Numbered from the stretch's first letter, positions 16,610-25,645 are shown. The stretch is 35,835 nt of DNA from an uncultured Oscillospiraceae bacterium (GCA_934631005.1 CAKTXA010000028.1:1-35835); one strand, 5' to 3'. The notes: generated by a model not told the origin, from the letters alone. A program made the numbers and translations.

Positions 16610-18019
16610 TTATTCCTCCGTCTTTTCCGCCGCTTTCTTCGTGGTGCGCTTGGCGGGCTTCTTCTCAGCCGCTTCCGCCTCGCCCTCGGCCTTTTCGGCA
16701 GCCTTCTTCGTGCTGCGCTTGGCGGCGGGCTTTTTTTCTTCCTTCTTTTCCACGGCCACGGCATTGTCCACGATCAGCTTGATCGCCTTCTTCGCGGCAA
16801 GGTCGGCTTCGACGGATTCCTTCTTCACGAGCTCCTTGACCTTATCCAGCTCCATCTGGTACTGTTCGGCCATCTTCTTGAGCTCTTCTTCGATCTCCTC
16901 GTCGGTCACGGCGAGCTTTTCCTCGTCCACGATCTGGCTGAGGAGGATGTTGGAGCGCACGGTCGTCTCCGCCATCGGGCGCATGGACTCGCGCATCGCC
17001 TTGAGGTCGCCGCCCATCATCTTGGCGTAGTCATCGATCTTCATGCCCTGCATCTGCAGCTGATAGGCAAACTGCTCCAGGTGCTTGTCCAGCTGCTCCT
17101 CGATCATGCAGTTCGGGACGTCACAGGTCATGTTCTTCGCGGCAAGCTCCACCGCCTCGTTCTCAAACGCGCGGTCGGCCTCTTCCTGGCGGGACTTCGT
17201 GAAGCGGGCCTTGATGTCCTTGCGCAGCGCGGCAAGGGTCTCAAATTCGGACACGTCCTTCGCGAACTCGTCGTCCAGCTCCGGAAGCGTCGTTTCCTTG
17301 ACCTCGTGGATCTTGCACTTGAAGGTGGCGTCCTTGCCGGCAAGCTCCGGGGTGTATTCCTTCGGGAACGTGACGTTCACGTCCTTCTCGTCGCCGGCCT
17401 TGCAGCCGATGAGCTGATCCTCAAAGCCGGGGATGAACGAGCCGCTGCCGAGCTTCAGGGAGTAGCCCTCGGCCTTGCCGCCGTCAAACGCCTTGCCGTC
17501 CACAAAGCCTTCAAAGTCCAGAACGACGGTGTCGCCAGCCTTGGCCTCGCGGTCAACGGTCTCGATGCGGGCGTTGCGCTCGGCCATGCGGTTCACTTCC
17601 GCGTCGACCTCCGCCTTGGTGACGGTAACGGGGATCTTCGGCACCTCGATGCCCTTGTACGCGCCGAGCTTGACCTCGGGGTAGAGCTCCGTGGAAACGG
17701 TCAGCACGACGTTGCCGTTTTCATCGGTATCCATATCGGCGACGGACGGCGTGCCGACAGCCTTGAGCTGCTGCGCCTCGATCGCCTGTGCGTAGATCTC
17801 GGGGAAGATCTCATTGATGGCATCCTCGTAGAAAACGGTGGCGCCGTACATGCTTTCCACGACCTTGCGGGGCGCCTTGCCCTTGCGGAAGCCGGGGATC
17901 ATAATGTTCTTTCTGCACTTGGCATACGCCTGGTTCAGTGCATCGTTGAACTCTGCCTTGTCGATCTCGACGACGATCTTTGCGCTGCCCTTTTCTTTTT
18001 CTACGCTCTTAACATTCAT
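16610..18019 (-). CDS. tig: Trigger factor (ribosome-associated chaperone)
   Basis: A 469-residue chaperone and peptidyl-prolyl isomerase acting at the ribosome exit tunnel. The ribosome-docking loop is GFRKGKAPRKVVE; an FKBP domain lies at about residues 150-240 (AGDTVVLDFEGFVDGKAFDGG...FIPGFEDQLIG), followed by the helical chaperone arms. The last 50 residues are an unusual Lys/Ala/Glu tail with repeated KRSTKKAAEK / KRTTKKAAEK, resembling a histone-H1-like tail. The frame reads up to 18040, but ATG 18019 (MNVKSVEKEKGSAK) has AGGAGG 9 bases upstream and fits the family. First gene of the tig-clpP-clpX-lon-engB operon. Confidence 0.96.
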   Translation of the reverse strand: MNVKSVEKEKGSAKIVVEIDKAEFNDALNQAYAKCRKNIMIPGFRKGKAPRKVVESMYGATVFYEDAINEIFPEIYAQAIEAQQLKAVGTPSVADMDTDENGNVVLTVSTELYPEVKLGAYKGIEVPKIPVTVTKAEVDAEVNRMAERNARIETVDREAKAGDTVVLDFEGFVDGKAFDGGKAEGYSLKLGSGSFIPGFEDQLIGCKAGDEKDVNVTFPKEYTPELAGKDATFKCKIHEVKETTLPELDDEFAKDVSEFETLAALRKDIKARFTKSRQEEADRAFENEAVELAAKNMTCDVPNCMIEEQLDKHLEQFAYQLQMQGMKIDDYAKMMGGDLKAMRESMRPMAETTVRSNILLSQIVDEEKLAVTDEEIEEELKKMAEQYQMELDKVKELVKKESVEADLAAKKAIKLIVDNAVAVEKKEEKKPAAKRSTKKAAEKAEGEAEAAEKKPAKRTTKKAAEKTEE

Positions 18020-18083
18020 ATCGGTTTTTCCTCCTACCATGGTGCGGCGGTACGCCGTAGTGCACCAATTTTGAATCCGCTCT

Positions 18084-18112
18084 ATTCTAGCAGACTTTTT
18101 AGAATTTTTCCA
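18084..18112 (-). promoter_or_regulatory. Candidate promoter of the tig-clpPX-lon operon
   Basis: Minus strand TGGAAA (18112-18107), 17 bases, TAGAAT (18089-18084). The -10 matches 5 of 6 and the -35 4 of 6. The distance to the tig ATG is about 60 bases. The segment is AT-rich, unlike its surroundings. Confidence 0.55.
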
Positions 18113-18132
18113 CAGTTATTTTCTAATTTTCC

Positions 18133-18822
18133 TCAATTTCTGATTTTTACGGGGGTAAAGTTTACATAATCCGCAGAGACCAGATGGAAATCGACGTCAT
18201 GGCTGCGGCCGAGGAAGGCAAGCCTCAGGCTTTCGGCGTGCAGATGGCCGTAATAGCAGTCGCGCACGCCGTATTTCTGCAGCAGCTCCAAGATCGGCTC
18301 ACACTCGTAGCCCTGATATTTGGGCGGATAGTGCAGAAAGCAGAGCTTTTCGCGCTCCCCTGCCGCGCGCAGCGATGTCTCCAGCCGCGAAAGCTCGCGC
18401 AGAAAGACCTTTTCATCGTGCGTGCCGTGCTTTTCTTCCTCATAAAACCAGCCGCGCGTGCCGCACAGGGCTGCATCCCCGTAGAGCCGGCAGTTGTTGT
18501 GCAAAACCTCCATCTGAGAAAAGCCCTGCTCTTCGCAGAAACGGTAGAACTTTGCCGCCGTCGTCCACCAGTAGTCGTGATTGCCCTTCAGGATGATCTT
18601 GCGGCCCGGGATGGCGGAGATGAACGCAAAATCCGGCCGCGCCGCCTCCATCGACATCGCCCAGCTCAGGTCGCCGAGCAGAACGGTGGTATCCTCCGGG
18701 CCGATCACGGACAGGCCCGCCCGCAGCTTGTCAACATACCCGTCCCACCGGCCGCCGAATACGTCCATGGGCTTGTCCGCACCAAACGGCAGGTGCAGAT
18801 CGCCGATCGCATACAGCGCCAT
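18133..18822 (-). CDS. Metallophosphoesterase (calcineurin-like)
   Basis: A 229-residue dinuclear-metal phosphoesterase. The ligand motifs are in order: GDLHL (Asp8, His10), GDLSW, GNHDYWW, LHYPP and GHLH. The GDLSWAMSMEAARPDF stretch places it in a clostridial subfamily with no known substrate. The start overlaps thrC's stop as TGATG (one base). It is the last gene of the lepB-to-thrC unit. No clear terminator follows; the tig promoter region begins beyond an AT-rich stretch. Confidence 0.88.
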   Translation of the reverse strand: MALYAIGDLHLPFGADKPMDVFGGRWDGYVDKLRAGLSVIGPEDTTVLLGDLSWAMSMEAARPDFAFISAIPGRKIILKGNHDYWWTTAAKFYRFCEEQGFSQMEVLHNNCRLYGDAALCGTRGWFYEEEKHGTHDEKVFLRELSRLETSLRAAGEREKLCFLHYPPKYQGYECEPILELLQKYGVRDCYYGHLHAESLRLAFLGRSHDVDFHLVSADYVNFTPVKIRN

Positions 18823-20306
18823 CAGGACAGCTGCTCCAGAACGGCCTGCGCCATGGACTCTCTGGCGGTGCAGGCAGTAAAGCGGACAGGCTTTCCGGCA
18901 AGACCTGCCAGCGGCGCGGGCGCGGGGCGTCCGCTCACCTCGGCCAGCTGCGCGATGACCTGCACGCCCGGGCGGTGCGTGTGCACGCCCAGCGCATCGA
19001 GCACGCTCGTGCAGAACTTGAACGGGCTGGCGGTGGAGACAAGGATGGCGGGGCCGTCATCGCCGCTCTGCGCGCGCCATGCGCGCAGGACGTTCCACGC
19101 AACAGCCGTGTGCGTATCGGGCAGATAGTCCCAGTCGGCAAACACGTCGCCGATGGTCTTTTCCGTGCCGCTGTCGCCGCAGAAGCCGCAGTCAAAATGC
19201 TTCTGAATTTCCGCAAGCACGTCGGGCGTGACCTCGTAACGGCCGGTCTGGGCAAGGCTTTGCATATAGCCGCGCACAGCTTCGTCCGAGCCGGTGAGCA
19301 GGTACAGAAGCCGCTCGAGGTTCGACGAGATGAGAATATCCATCGACGGCGAGGACGTGCAGTAGAACGGGCGGTTGCGGTCATAGATGCCGGTGCGGAT
19401 GAAGTCCGTGAGGACGTTGTTGGCATTGGACGCGCAAATGAGCTTGCCGAACGGCACGCCCATCATTTTTGCGTAGTACGCGGCGAGGATGTTGCCGAAG
19501 TTGCCGGTGGGCACGCAGACGTTCACCGTCTGCCCCGCCGCGATTTGCCCGGACGCGACAAGGTCGCAGTAGGCCGAAACATAATACGCGATCTGCGGCA
19601 GCACGCGGCCCCAGTTGATGGAGTTGGCGGACGAGAAGAAGCAGGCGCGCTTAGCCAGCTCCTCGCGCACGGCGGGGTCGGAGAAAATTTTCTTAACGCC
19701 GGTCTGCGCGTCGTCAAAGTTCCCCTCCACGGCGCACACGCCCACGTTCGCACCCTCCTGCGTGACCATCTGGAGCTTCTGCACATCCGACACGCCGTCC
19801 TTCGGGTAGAACACGAGAATTTTGGTGTGCGGCACGTCGCGGAAGCCCTCGAGGGCAGCCTTTCCGGTGTCGCCGGACGTGGCGACGAGGATGCAGGCCG
19901 TGCGCGTCTCGCCCGTTTTGCGCAGCGACGCCGTGAGCAGATACGGCAGCATCTGCAGCGCCATGTCCTTAAACGCGCACGTCGGGCCGTGCCACAGCTC
20001 CAGCACGTGCGTGCGCTCGCCGACCTTGACCAGCGGCGCGACGGCGGGCGTGTCGAACTTTGCCGGGCCATACGCCTTTTCGGCGTAGGCGCGCAGCTCG
20101 TCGGCGGTGAATTCCTCCAGATACATCGCCATCACAGCCGCGGCGCGCGCCGGATACGGCAGGCGCGCGAGCGCGTCCAGCGCGCCGGGGGCGAGCTGGG
20201 GGATGGTCTCGGGCAGGAGCAGGCCGCCGTCGCGGCTGAGGCCCTGCACGATCGCCTGCGCGCCGGTCAGGCGGAGGGAGGAATCTCGGGTGCTTACATA
20301 ATACAT
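18822..20306 (-). CDS. thrC: Threonine synthase
   Basis: A 494-residue PLP enzyme that converts O-phosphohomoserine to threonine. The N-terminal MYYVSTRDSSLRLTGAQAI and GLSRDGGLLLPE are typical of the longer (ThrC-type II) synthases. The PLP lysine is Lys113 in PTCAFKDMALQ; the phosphate-binding region is VATSGDTGKAALEGF. It overlaps the dipeptidase 3' end by 13 bases. No homoserine kinase or dehydrogenase gene is in the window. Confidence 0.96.
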   Translation of the reverse strand: MYYVSTRDSSLRLTGAQAIVQGLSRDGGLLLPETIPQLAPGALDALARLPYPARAAAVMAMYLEEFTADELRAYAEKAYGPAKFDTPAVAPLVKVGERTHVLELWHGPTCAFKDMALQMLPYLLTASLRKTGETRTACILVATSGDTGKAALEGFRDVPHTKILVFYPKDGVSDVQKLQMVTQEGANVGVCAVEGNFDDAQTGVKKIFSDPAVREELAKRACFFSSANSINWGRVLPQIAYYVSAYCDLVASGQIAAGQTVNVCVPTGNFGNILAAYYAKMMGVPFGKLICASNANNVLTDFIRTGIYDRNRPFYCTSSPSMDILISSNLERLLYLLTGSDEAVRGYMQSLAQTGRYEVTPDVLAEIQKHFDCGFCGDSGTEKTIGDVFADWDYLPDTHTAVAWNVLRAWRAQSGDDGPAILVSTASPFKFCTSVLDALGVHTHRPGVQVIAQLAEVSGRPAPAPLAGLAGKPVRFTACTARESMAQAVLEQLS

Positions 20307-21229
20307 TGTTTCACGACCTTCATCAGGGATTCATTAAACAGGCCGCGCAGCGTCCCCTCGGAGTAGCCGCGCTCCCGCAGATATTCATACAGCTTGGTGT
20401 AATCGTCCAGCCCGGCAAAGCCGTCCGGCAGCGTTTCGCAGCCGTCCAGATCGCCGCCGAGACACACGTGCCCGTCGCCGCCCAGCTCCATCATATGGTC
20501 AAGATGGCGGTAGGCGTCGTCCAGCGCCGCGTGCTCCGTGCCGGTCAAAAATTTTGTGTACAGGTTCAGGCCCACCGCGCCGCCACGGTCAAAAATGGCC
20601 GTCAGCTGCTCATCCGTGAGATTGCGCGGATGATCGCACACCGCGCGGGCGCAGGAATGGCTGGCGAGGAACGGCGTGTCATCGCGCTCGCAGAGCTGCC
20701 AGAAGCCGTGGTCGGACAGGTGGCTGACGTCCAGCAGAATGCCGAGCCTGCGCGCTTCGTCGCAGAACGCAAGGCCGCGATCGGTAAAGCCCTCGCCCGT
20801 CATACAGCTGCCCGCCAGCGCGTTCGGAAGGCTCCAGACGGGGTTGATCATCCGCACGCCCTGCGCGTACACGCGCTCGAGCTGTTCGGGGTCGCAGCCC
20901 AGCGCCTCCGCGCCCTCGATGGACAAAAACGCGCCGCATACGCCGTCAGCGAGCGCCTGCTCCGCGTCCGCCCCGGTGCGGCACAGGCGGATGGACGCCT
21001 CGTTCTGCCGCAGCTGGGCGGTAAAATACTCATACGCCGCCGCGTAGCGCTGCGGGCACGTCAGGTCATTTTCCATCCACGGCGTGCAGAACGCGAAAAA
21101 TTGCAGCCAGCCGCCGAGGTGTTCTGCCCGGCACAGGCTCACCTGCCCGGAATTTTCCCGCAGGCGCTCCCCTTTTCGCCACAGCTCCACCGGCGTGTCG
21201 CAGTGGGCGTCAAATACGATCGGTCTCAT
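20294..21229 (-). CDS. Membrane dipeptidase family (M19)
   Basis: A 311-residue zinc peptidase of the renal-dipeptidase family. It has the His-x-Asp ligand pair at His9/Asp11 (FDAHCDT), the bridging Glu in FLSIEGAEAL, and later ligands in LLDVSHLSD and ASHSCARAV. The family hydrolyses dipeptides, some with D-residues. No signal peptide is seen, so it is probably cytoplasmic. Starts with an ATGA overlap (4 bases) after yraN. Confidence 0.93.
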   Translation of the reverse strand: MRPIVFDAHCDTPVELWRKGERLRENSGQVSLCRAEHLGGWLQFFAFCTPWMENDLTCPQRYAAAYEYFTAQLRQNEASIRLCRTGADAEQALADGVCGAFLSIEGAEALGCDPEQLERVYAQGVRMINPVWSLPNALAGSCMTGEGFTDRGLAFCDEARRLGILLDVSHLSDHGFWQLCERDDTPFLASHSCARAVCDHPRNLTDEQLTAIFDRGGAVGLNLYTKFLTGTEHAALDDAYRHLDHMMELGGDGHVCLGGDLDGCETLPDGFAGLDDYTKLYEYLRERGYSEGTLRGLFNESLMKVVKQCIM

Positions 21230-21591
21230 GTAAACGCGTCCTCCAGATGTCGGATCTCCGGGTGCTGGGTCTGCTCGCCGTCCGGCGCGTAGATCTCGAT
21301 GACGTCAAAGCGCGGCTGCAGCGCCGTCTCGTGGCTTTGCAGCCACAGCGCCGCTGTGGTGCGCAGACGCTCCTGCTTGCGCGCGTCCACAAACTCCGCC
21401 GCGCTGCCGTAGCGCCCGGACTTTCGCAGCTTGACCTCCACAAAAACGATGTAGCGCCGGTTCCTGGCGATGAGGTCGATCTCGCCGAAGCGGCAGCGGT
21501 AGTTGCAGGCGACGAGCGCATAGCGCTTTTTGCGCAGATACTCGGCGGCCAGCGCCTCGCCCCACGCGCCGCGCAGGCTTTTATTCTCCAT
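21226..21591 (-). CDS. YraN-family endonuclease-like protein (UPF0102)
   Basis: A 121-residue protein with the restriction-nuclease-like UPF0102 fold: GAWGEALAAEYLRKKRY, then CRFGEIDLIARNRRYIVFVEVK, which carries the Glu-Asp...Glu-Val-Lys nuclease motif. Role unknown; in Firmicutes it nearly always sits beside rnhB as here. The frame extends to 21717, but the ATG at 21591 is the family start, overlapping rnhB by 11 bases. Confidence 0.93.
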   Translation of the reverse strand: MENKSLRGAWGEALAAEYLRKKRYALVACNYRCRFGEIDLIARNRRYIVFVEVKLRKSGRYGSAAEFVDARKQERLRTTAALWLQSHETALQPRFDVIEIYAPDGEQTQHPEIRHLEDAFT

Positions 21592-22204
21592 AAAACTTGC
21601 GCAGAAACGTCTGCCGGTGGATGGGACAGGCGCCGAATTCGCGCAGCGCGGCATAGTGCCGCTGCGTGCCGTAGCCCTTGTGCACGGCAAAGCCGTACTG
21701 CGGGTACTGCGCGTCATAGTCCTCCATCAGCCGGTCCCGCGTGACCTTGGCGAGGATGGACGCCGCCGCGACGGAGGCCGACAGCGCATCGCCGTGCACG
21801 ATCGTGCGCTCACAGCACGAAAGCCCCGGCGCGCGGTTGCCGTCGATGAGCGCGACGTCGGGTTGCACGGACAGCTGCTCAAACGCGCGGCGCATGGCGA
21901 GGAACGCCGCCTGCAGAATATTGATCTCGTCGATCTCGCGCTCGTCGGCAAAGGCGATGCCGAAGCTCACCGCCTGCTCGGTGATGACGTCATACAGCGC
22001 GCGGCGCTTTTTATCGGTGAGCTTTTTGGAGTCGTTCAGGCCGTCGATCACAGCATCCGGCGGCAGAATGACCGCCGCCGCGCAGACCGGCCCTGCCAGC
22101 GGGCCGCGCCCGGCCTCGTCGATGCCGCAGACGCAGGAAAAGCCGTCTACCAGCGCCTGATGCTCATACAGCCACAGGTCAGGTGCTTCCGTTTTCATCC
22201 CCAT
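21581..22204 (-). CDS. rnhB: Ribonuclease HII
   Basis: About 207 residues; cuts RNA-DNA hybrids and removes misincorporated ribonucleotides. The signature CGIDEAGRGPLAGPV holds two active-site acids, with LNDSKKL and ALIDGN further on (third Asp). The start is between ATG 22204 and ATG 22198; GGAG lies 4 or 10 bases upstream, so the choice is open. The longer frame to 22306 lies inside ylqF and was not used. Overlaps ylqF's end by 26 bases. Confidence 0.94.
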   Translation of the reverse strand: MGMKTEAPDLWLYEHQALVDGFSCVCGIDEAGRGPLAGPVCAAAVILPPDAVIDGLNDSKKLTDKKRRALYDVITEQAVSFGIAFADEREIDEINILQAAFLAMRRAFEQLSVQPDVALIDGNRAPGLSCCERTIVHGDALSASVAAASILAKVTRDRLMEDYDAQYPQYGFAVHKGYGTQRHYAALREFGACPIHRQTFLRKFYGE

Positions 22205-23081
22205 CACGCTCCATTTCCTGCGGATCCTCGAGAGTAAAGGTGCCGAGCCTGCAGCTGCGGTATTCCTCCAGCAGCACCTTGGCCATCCGCTCGGTATTGA
22301 TCTCACCGCCGCTCATCAAAAAGCCGCGCCGTCTGCCCGCGGCCTGCAAAAGCTCATAGCCGTCCGGCTCGGCGGGGACATCGACGCCGTAGCGCGCGCG
22401 CAGCGCGTCCGGGTAGCGCACGGCCAGCATCTGCATCAGGCTGCAGGCTAAACTCTCCACGTCCATCACGTCGTCCTTGACCGCGCCCGTAAAGGCGAGG
22501 TGCAGGCCGACCTGCGGGTCGTCAAATTTCGGCCAGAGGATGCCGGGGGTGTCAAGAAGCAGCAGCGACGTATCCACGTTCACCCACTGCTTGCCGCGGG
22601 TCACGCCGGGGCGGTTTTCGGCCTTTGCGCCCTTGCGCCCGGCGATTTGGTTAATAAATGTCGACTTGCCGACGTTCGGGATGCCGACCACCATCAGCTT
22701 GAGCGGTCTGCCCACCTGCCCCTTTTCGGCGTAGCGCGCGAGCTTTTCCGCCAGCAGGCCGCGCACAGCAGGGACAAACGAGGAGATGCCCCGGCGGCTT
22801 TTGCAGTCGGTCTGGATGACGGCCATGCCGCGGCTCTTAAAATAGTCCGCCCAGCGGCGGGTCATAGCGGGGTCGGCCATGTCGATGCGGTTGAGCACGA
22901 CCATGCGCGGCTTTTTACCGCAGAGGGTATCAATATCGGGGTTGCGGCTGGAGATGGGGATGCGCGCGTCCAGGATCTCGCACACGGCGTCCACAAGGCG
23001 CAGGTCCTCCTCCATCTGCCGCCTGGTTTTGGTCATATGACCGGGGTACCACTGGATATTCAGGCTGTTTTCCTGCATCAT
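22179..23081 (-). CDS. ylqF: Ribosome biogenesis GTPase YlqF (RbgA)
   Basis: A 300-residue circularly permuted GTPase needed late in 50S assembly. The motifs come in the permuted order: G4-like LNRIDMAD, then G1 GIPNVGKST and G3 DTPGIL. IQWYPGHMTKTRRQ at the N-terminus and DARIPISSRNPD are family signatures. The start overlaps lepB's stop (ATGA). The trio lepB-ylqF-rnhB behind rplS is a conserved Firmicute cluster linking large-subunit proteins and assembly. Confidence 0.97.
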   Translation of the reverse strand: MMQENSLNIQWYPGHMTKTRRQMEEDLRLVDAVCEILDARIPISSRNPDIDTLCGKKPRMVVLNRIDMADPAMTRRWADYFKSRGMAVIQTDCKSRRGISSFVPAVRGLLAEKLARYAEKGQVGRPLKLMVVGIPNVGKSTFINQIAGRKGAKAENRPGVTRGKQWVNVDTSLLLLDTPGILWPKFDDPQVGLHLAFTGAVKDDVMDVESLACSLMQMLAVRYPDALRARYGVDVPAEPDGYELLQAAGRRRGFLMSGGEINTERMAKVLLEEYRSCRLGTFTLEDPQEMERDGDENGST

Positions 23082-23719
23082 TCTGCCGCTCCGATCCTGG
23101 AAAATTGGCGTGAGCCGGTGACGGTGCCGTACTGGTCGGTCTGCCTGCCCGGGAACAGGATGAGCAGCACCTTCCCCAGCACGCAGCTCTCATCCACACA
23201 GCCGACGGGTGCAAAGCGGCTGTCGGCAGAGTTGTTGCGGTTGTCGCCCATCACAAAGATCGACCCCTCCGGCACTGTGACCGGATAGTCCAGCGACAGG
23301 CCGTAGGCGGCGTAGCTCTCATACGTCGGCTCAAAGGTGTAGGGCTCGTTCAGAAGGCTCCCGTCCACATACACCTCGCCCGTGTCAAAGTCAATATCCA
23401 CGGTCTGCCCGCCGGTCGCGATGACGCGCTTGACGATCGGGCCCTGATCCGCAAAATACGGCACGTTCATCACCACGATGTCGCCGGACTCGATGTCATG
23501 GTACAGGACGTTGCTCTCCAGCACCAGATAGTCTCTGTCGACGAACGTGGGATACATCGAGCTGCCGTCCACGCCCACAAGGCGGAAGAAGAACACGAAC
23601 AGGATGGTGATGATCGAGAGCATATACACCAGATCCTGCAGCATCGAAAACGTCTCATAGCCCTTCGGCGCACCCGGCGCGGGGGTGCTGCCTGTGGGTC
23701 TGTTTTCATCCTGAAGCAT
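23078..23719 (-). CDS. lepB: Signal peptidase I
   Basis: A 213-residue membrane protease that removes signal peptides outside the membrane. One membrane segment at about residues 29-49, then the nucleophile Ser54 (DGSSMYPT), general base Lys97 (IVKRVIA), and the GDNRNNSADSR box. The frame extends to 23770, but ATG 23719 (MLQDENRP) has GGGGAG 7 bases upstream and follows the predicted promoter. Confidence 0.95.
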   Translation of the reverse strand: MLQDENRPTGSTPAPGAPKGYETFSMLQDLVYMLSIITILFVFFFRLVGVDGSSMYPTFVDRDYLVLESNVLYHDIESGDIVVMNVPYFADQGPIVKRVIATGGQTVDIDFDTGEVYVDGSLLNEPYTFEPTYESYAAYGLSLDYPVTVPEGSIFVMGDNRNNSADSRFAPVGCVDESCVLGKVLLILFPGRQTDQYGTVTGSRQFSRIGAAE

Positions 23720-23784
23720 ACTGCGCTCCCCTGTCTTTCCAAAAATCGGGCGGTTCAGTGAGCATACCACCCCATAATGACCAC

Positions 23785-23790
23785 ATTATA
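23785..23790 (-). promoter_or_regulatory. -10 box of the lepB operon
   Basis: A perfect TATAAT on the minus strand (23790-23785), about 65 bases before the lepB ATG and beyond the rplS terminator. The -35 at 17 bases (TTTTCT) is poor, so the promoter may rely on an activator or be weak. Confidence 0.55.
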
Positions 23791-23843
23791 CACAATCCCG
23801 CGCCATAAGAAAAGGGGTCGCGCGAAATTTTCACGCTGCGCAG

Positions 23844-23871
23844 AAAAAGCGGAGCCGTTTGGCTCCGCTTT
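23844..23871 (-). terminator. Intrinsic terminator after rplS
   Basis: An 11-bp perfect stem (AAAGCGGAGCC; arms 23846-23856 and 23861-23871) with a 4-base loop runs into TTTTTCTG on the minus strand, 17 bases after the rplS stop. Confidence 0.9.
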
Positions 23872-23888
23872 CGCTGCACAGATTTGGT

Positions 23889-24230
23889 TTAGACTTTTTC
23901 CTTGACCTTGGCCGCCTTGCCGAGACGATCACGCAGGTAGTAGAGCTTCGCTCTGCGGACCTTGCCGTGACGGACAGTCTCCACGTCCACAACGTTGGGC
24001 GCGTGCACGGGGAACACCTTTTCGCAGCCGACACCGTAGGAGATACGGCGCACGGTGATGCTCTCTTCGATGCCGCCATGCTTCTTGGCAATGATGGTGC
24101 CTTCGAAGGCCTGCACTCTCTCGCGCGAGCCTTCCTTGATCTTGACATGAACACGAACTGTATCGCCGACGTTCATTTCGGGCAGTTCCTTCTTCATGTA
24201 CTGGCTGGTCAGAGCCTTCATCAGATCCAT
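23889..24230 (-). CDS. rplS: 50S ribosomal protein L19
   Basis: A 113-residue L19, located at the 30S-50S interface. LTSQYMKKELPEMNVGDTVRVHVKIKEG, FEGTIIAKKHGG and VRRISYGVGCEKVFP are diagnostic. The frame extends to 24341; ATG 24230 has AAGGAGG 8 bases upstream and gives the standard N-terminus. Monocistronic: own promoter and own terminator. Confidence 0.98.
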   Translation of the reverse strand: MDLMKALTSQYMKKELPEMNVGDTVRVHVKIKEGSRERVQAFEGTIIAKKHGGIEESITVRRISYGVGCEKVFPVHAPNVVDVETVRHGKVRRAKLYYLRDRLGKAAKVKEKV

Positions 24231-24325
24231 AATTTTGTCCTCCTTCAAATTAAGACGTTCATGCCGCAGGAAATGCCGCTGTACCCTCGTACCGGCTGCG
24301 ACAGAGGACCACCTTTTCAACAGAC
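24231..24325 (-). promoter_or_regulatory. rplS 5' leader, possibly an L19-type ribosomal protein leader
   Basis: The roughly 95-base untranslated leader between promoter and rplS is GC-rich and contains several self-complementary pieces (for example GGTAC-GAG-GGTAC and repeated GCGGC/GCCGG segments). Firmicutes often carry an autoregulatory L19 leader at this place. I could not match the consensus by eye, so this is a suggestion from position and structure. Confidence 0.35.
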
Positions 24326-24331
24326 CATGAG

Positions 24332-24360
24332 ATTTTACCATACCATGACCATAAAATCAA
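24332..24360 (-). promoter_or_regulatory. Predicted rplS promoter
   Basis: Minus strand TTGATT (24360-24355), 17 bases, TAAAAT (24337-24332). It lies only 13 bases beyond the glycerate kinase stop codon, and no terminator separates the two genes. Confidence 0.7.
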
Positions 24361-24373
24361 GAGGTATTTTCAA

Positions 24374-25612
24374 TTATTTTGCAGCTTTCGCGCAGAGCGC
24401 GACGGCAACGTCGTTGACGTTCGTGCCGGTCGGGCCGGTGATGAGCAGGCCGTCCGCCAGCCCCAGTGCGTGATAGGCGTTGTTCTCCTCCAGCGCCCGG
24501 TGCACGGGATAGCCCGAGGCGTCGAGCTTCGCGGCGGTCTCGCCGTCGCAGATGCCGCCCGCGGCGTCCGTCGGGCCGTCGGTGCCGTCGCTCCCGGCGC
24601 TGAACACGACGATGTCCTGCCTGCCGCGGATGACCTCGGCCGCCGCCAGCGCGAACTCCTGATTGCGCCCGCCCTTGCCGTGGCCCGTCAGGTGGACGAT
24701 GGTCTCGCCGCCCTCGATGAGCGCGCAGGGACGCTCCGTCTGCCGAATCGCAAGCTCGGCCAGCTCCCGGCCCGCCACACGTGCCTCGGCGTCCAGACTG
24801 TCGGTGAGGATGCTCGGCGCGTAGCCGAGCTGCGCGCAGCGCTCCGCCGCGGCGGCGCACAGGCGGCGCACACTGCCGGTGATCTGCGTTTCGACGTTAT
24901 CCGTGTGCTTGGGCGTCTCCTCCGCGAGGCACCGCCGCGCGGCGTCCGACAGGCGCAGATGATATTTTTCCGCGATGGCCTGCGCTTCGGCGCAGGTGCT
25001 CGTGTCGGGATAGGCCGGGCCGGAGGCGATCATGTCCAGCCGGTCGCCGACCACGTCGGACAGCACGATGCTCAGCACGTGCGCCGGCGCGCACAGCGCG
25101 GCAAACCGCCCGCCCTTCACGCCGGACAGGCGCTTGCGGATGGTGTTGATCTCCACGATGTCCGCGCCGCAGGCCAGCAGCTGCTGCGTGATGTCCTGCA
25201 GCTCCTCTGCCGGGATGCGCGGCAGCTCAAACAGCGCGCTGCCGCCGCCGGAGAGCAGAAACAGCACCGTATCCTCCGCCCGCAGGCCGGAGACAAGTTC
25301 TACGGCCCGGCGTGTGGCGGCAAAGCCGTTTGCATCCGGCACGGGGTGGCCGGCTTCCATGCACTCCACGCCCGGGATCTCTCCGCGGACATGGTCGTAT
25401 TTTGTGATGACCAGCCCCGCCGTGAGCGTGCCTGGCAGCGCCTGCACAGCCGCGTTCGCCATCTGCCACGCCGCCTTGCCCACGGCGATCAGGATGACCC
25501 GCCCCGGAAATGTCCGCCCAGCCAGCGCGGCGCGCACGGCGTTATCCGGCAGCACGGCCCGGATGGCATAATTCAGAATATCGTGCGCATCGGCACGCAG
25601 GTCTCTCGGCAT
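24374..25612 (-). CDS. Glycerate 2-kinase (GckA/TtuD type, MOFRL domain)
   Basis: A 412-residue kinase forming 2-phosphoglycerate from D-glycerate. An N-terminal DUF4147 (glycerate kinase) domain contains ILIAVGKAAWQMANAA, EAGHPVPD and VLFLLSGGGSALFELP; LSDVVGDRLDMIASGP lies in the middle; a C-terminal MOFRL domain has LIEGGETIVHLTGHGKGGRNQE. The frame runs to 25681, but ATG 25612 (MPRDLRADAHDIL) has GAGGA 8 bases upstream. Divergent from the NahK-like gene. Confidence 0.92.
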   Translation of the reverse strand: MPRDLRADAHDILNYAIRAVLPDNAVRAALAGRTFPGRVILIAVGKAAWQMANAAVQALPGTLTAGLVITKYDHVRGEIPGVECMEAGHPVPDANGFAATRRAVELVSGLRAEDTVLFLLSGGGSALFELPRIPAEELQDITQQLLACGADIVEINTIRKRLSGVKGGRFAALCAPAHVLSIVLSDVVGDRLDMIASGPAYPDTSTCAEAQAIAEKYHLRLSDAARRCLAEETPKHTDNVETQITGSVRRLCAAAAERCAQLGYAPSILTDSLDAEARVAGRELAELAIRQTERPCALIEGGETIVHLTGHGKGGRNQEFALAAAEVIRGRQDIVVFSAGSDGTDGPTDAAGGICDGETAAKLDASGYPVHRALEENNAYHALGLADGLLITGPTGTNVNDVAVALCAKAAK

Positions 25613-25645
25613 GATCGTATCCTCGCATTCTACAAATTCCCTGTC

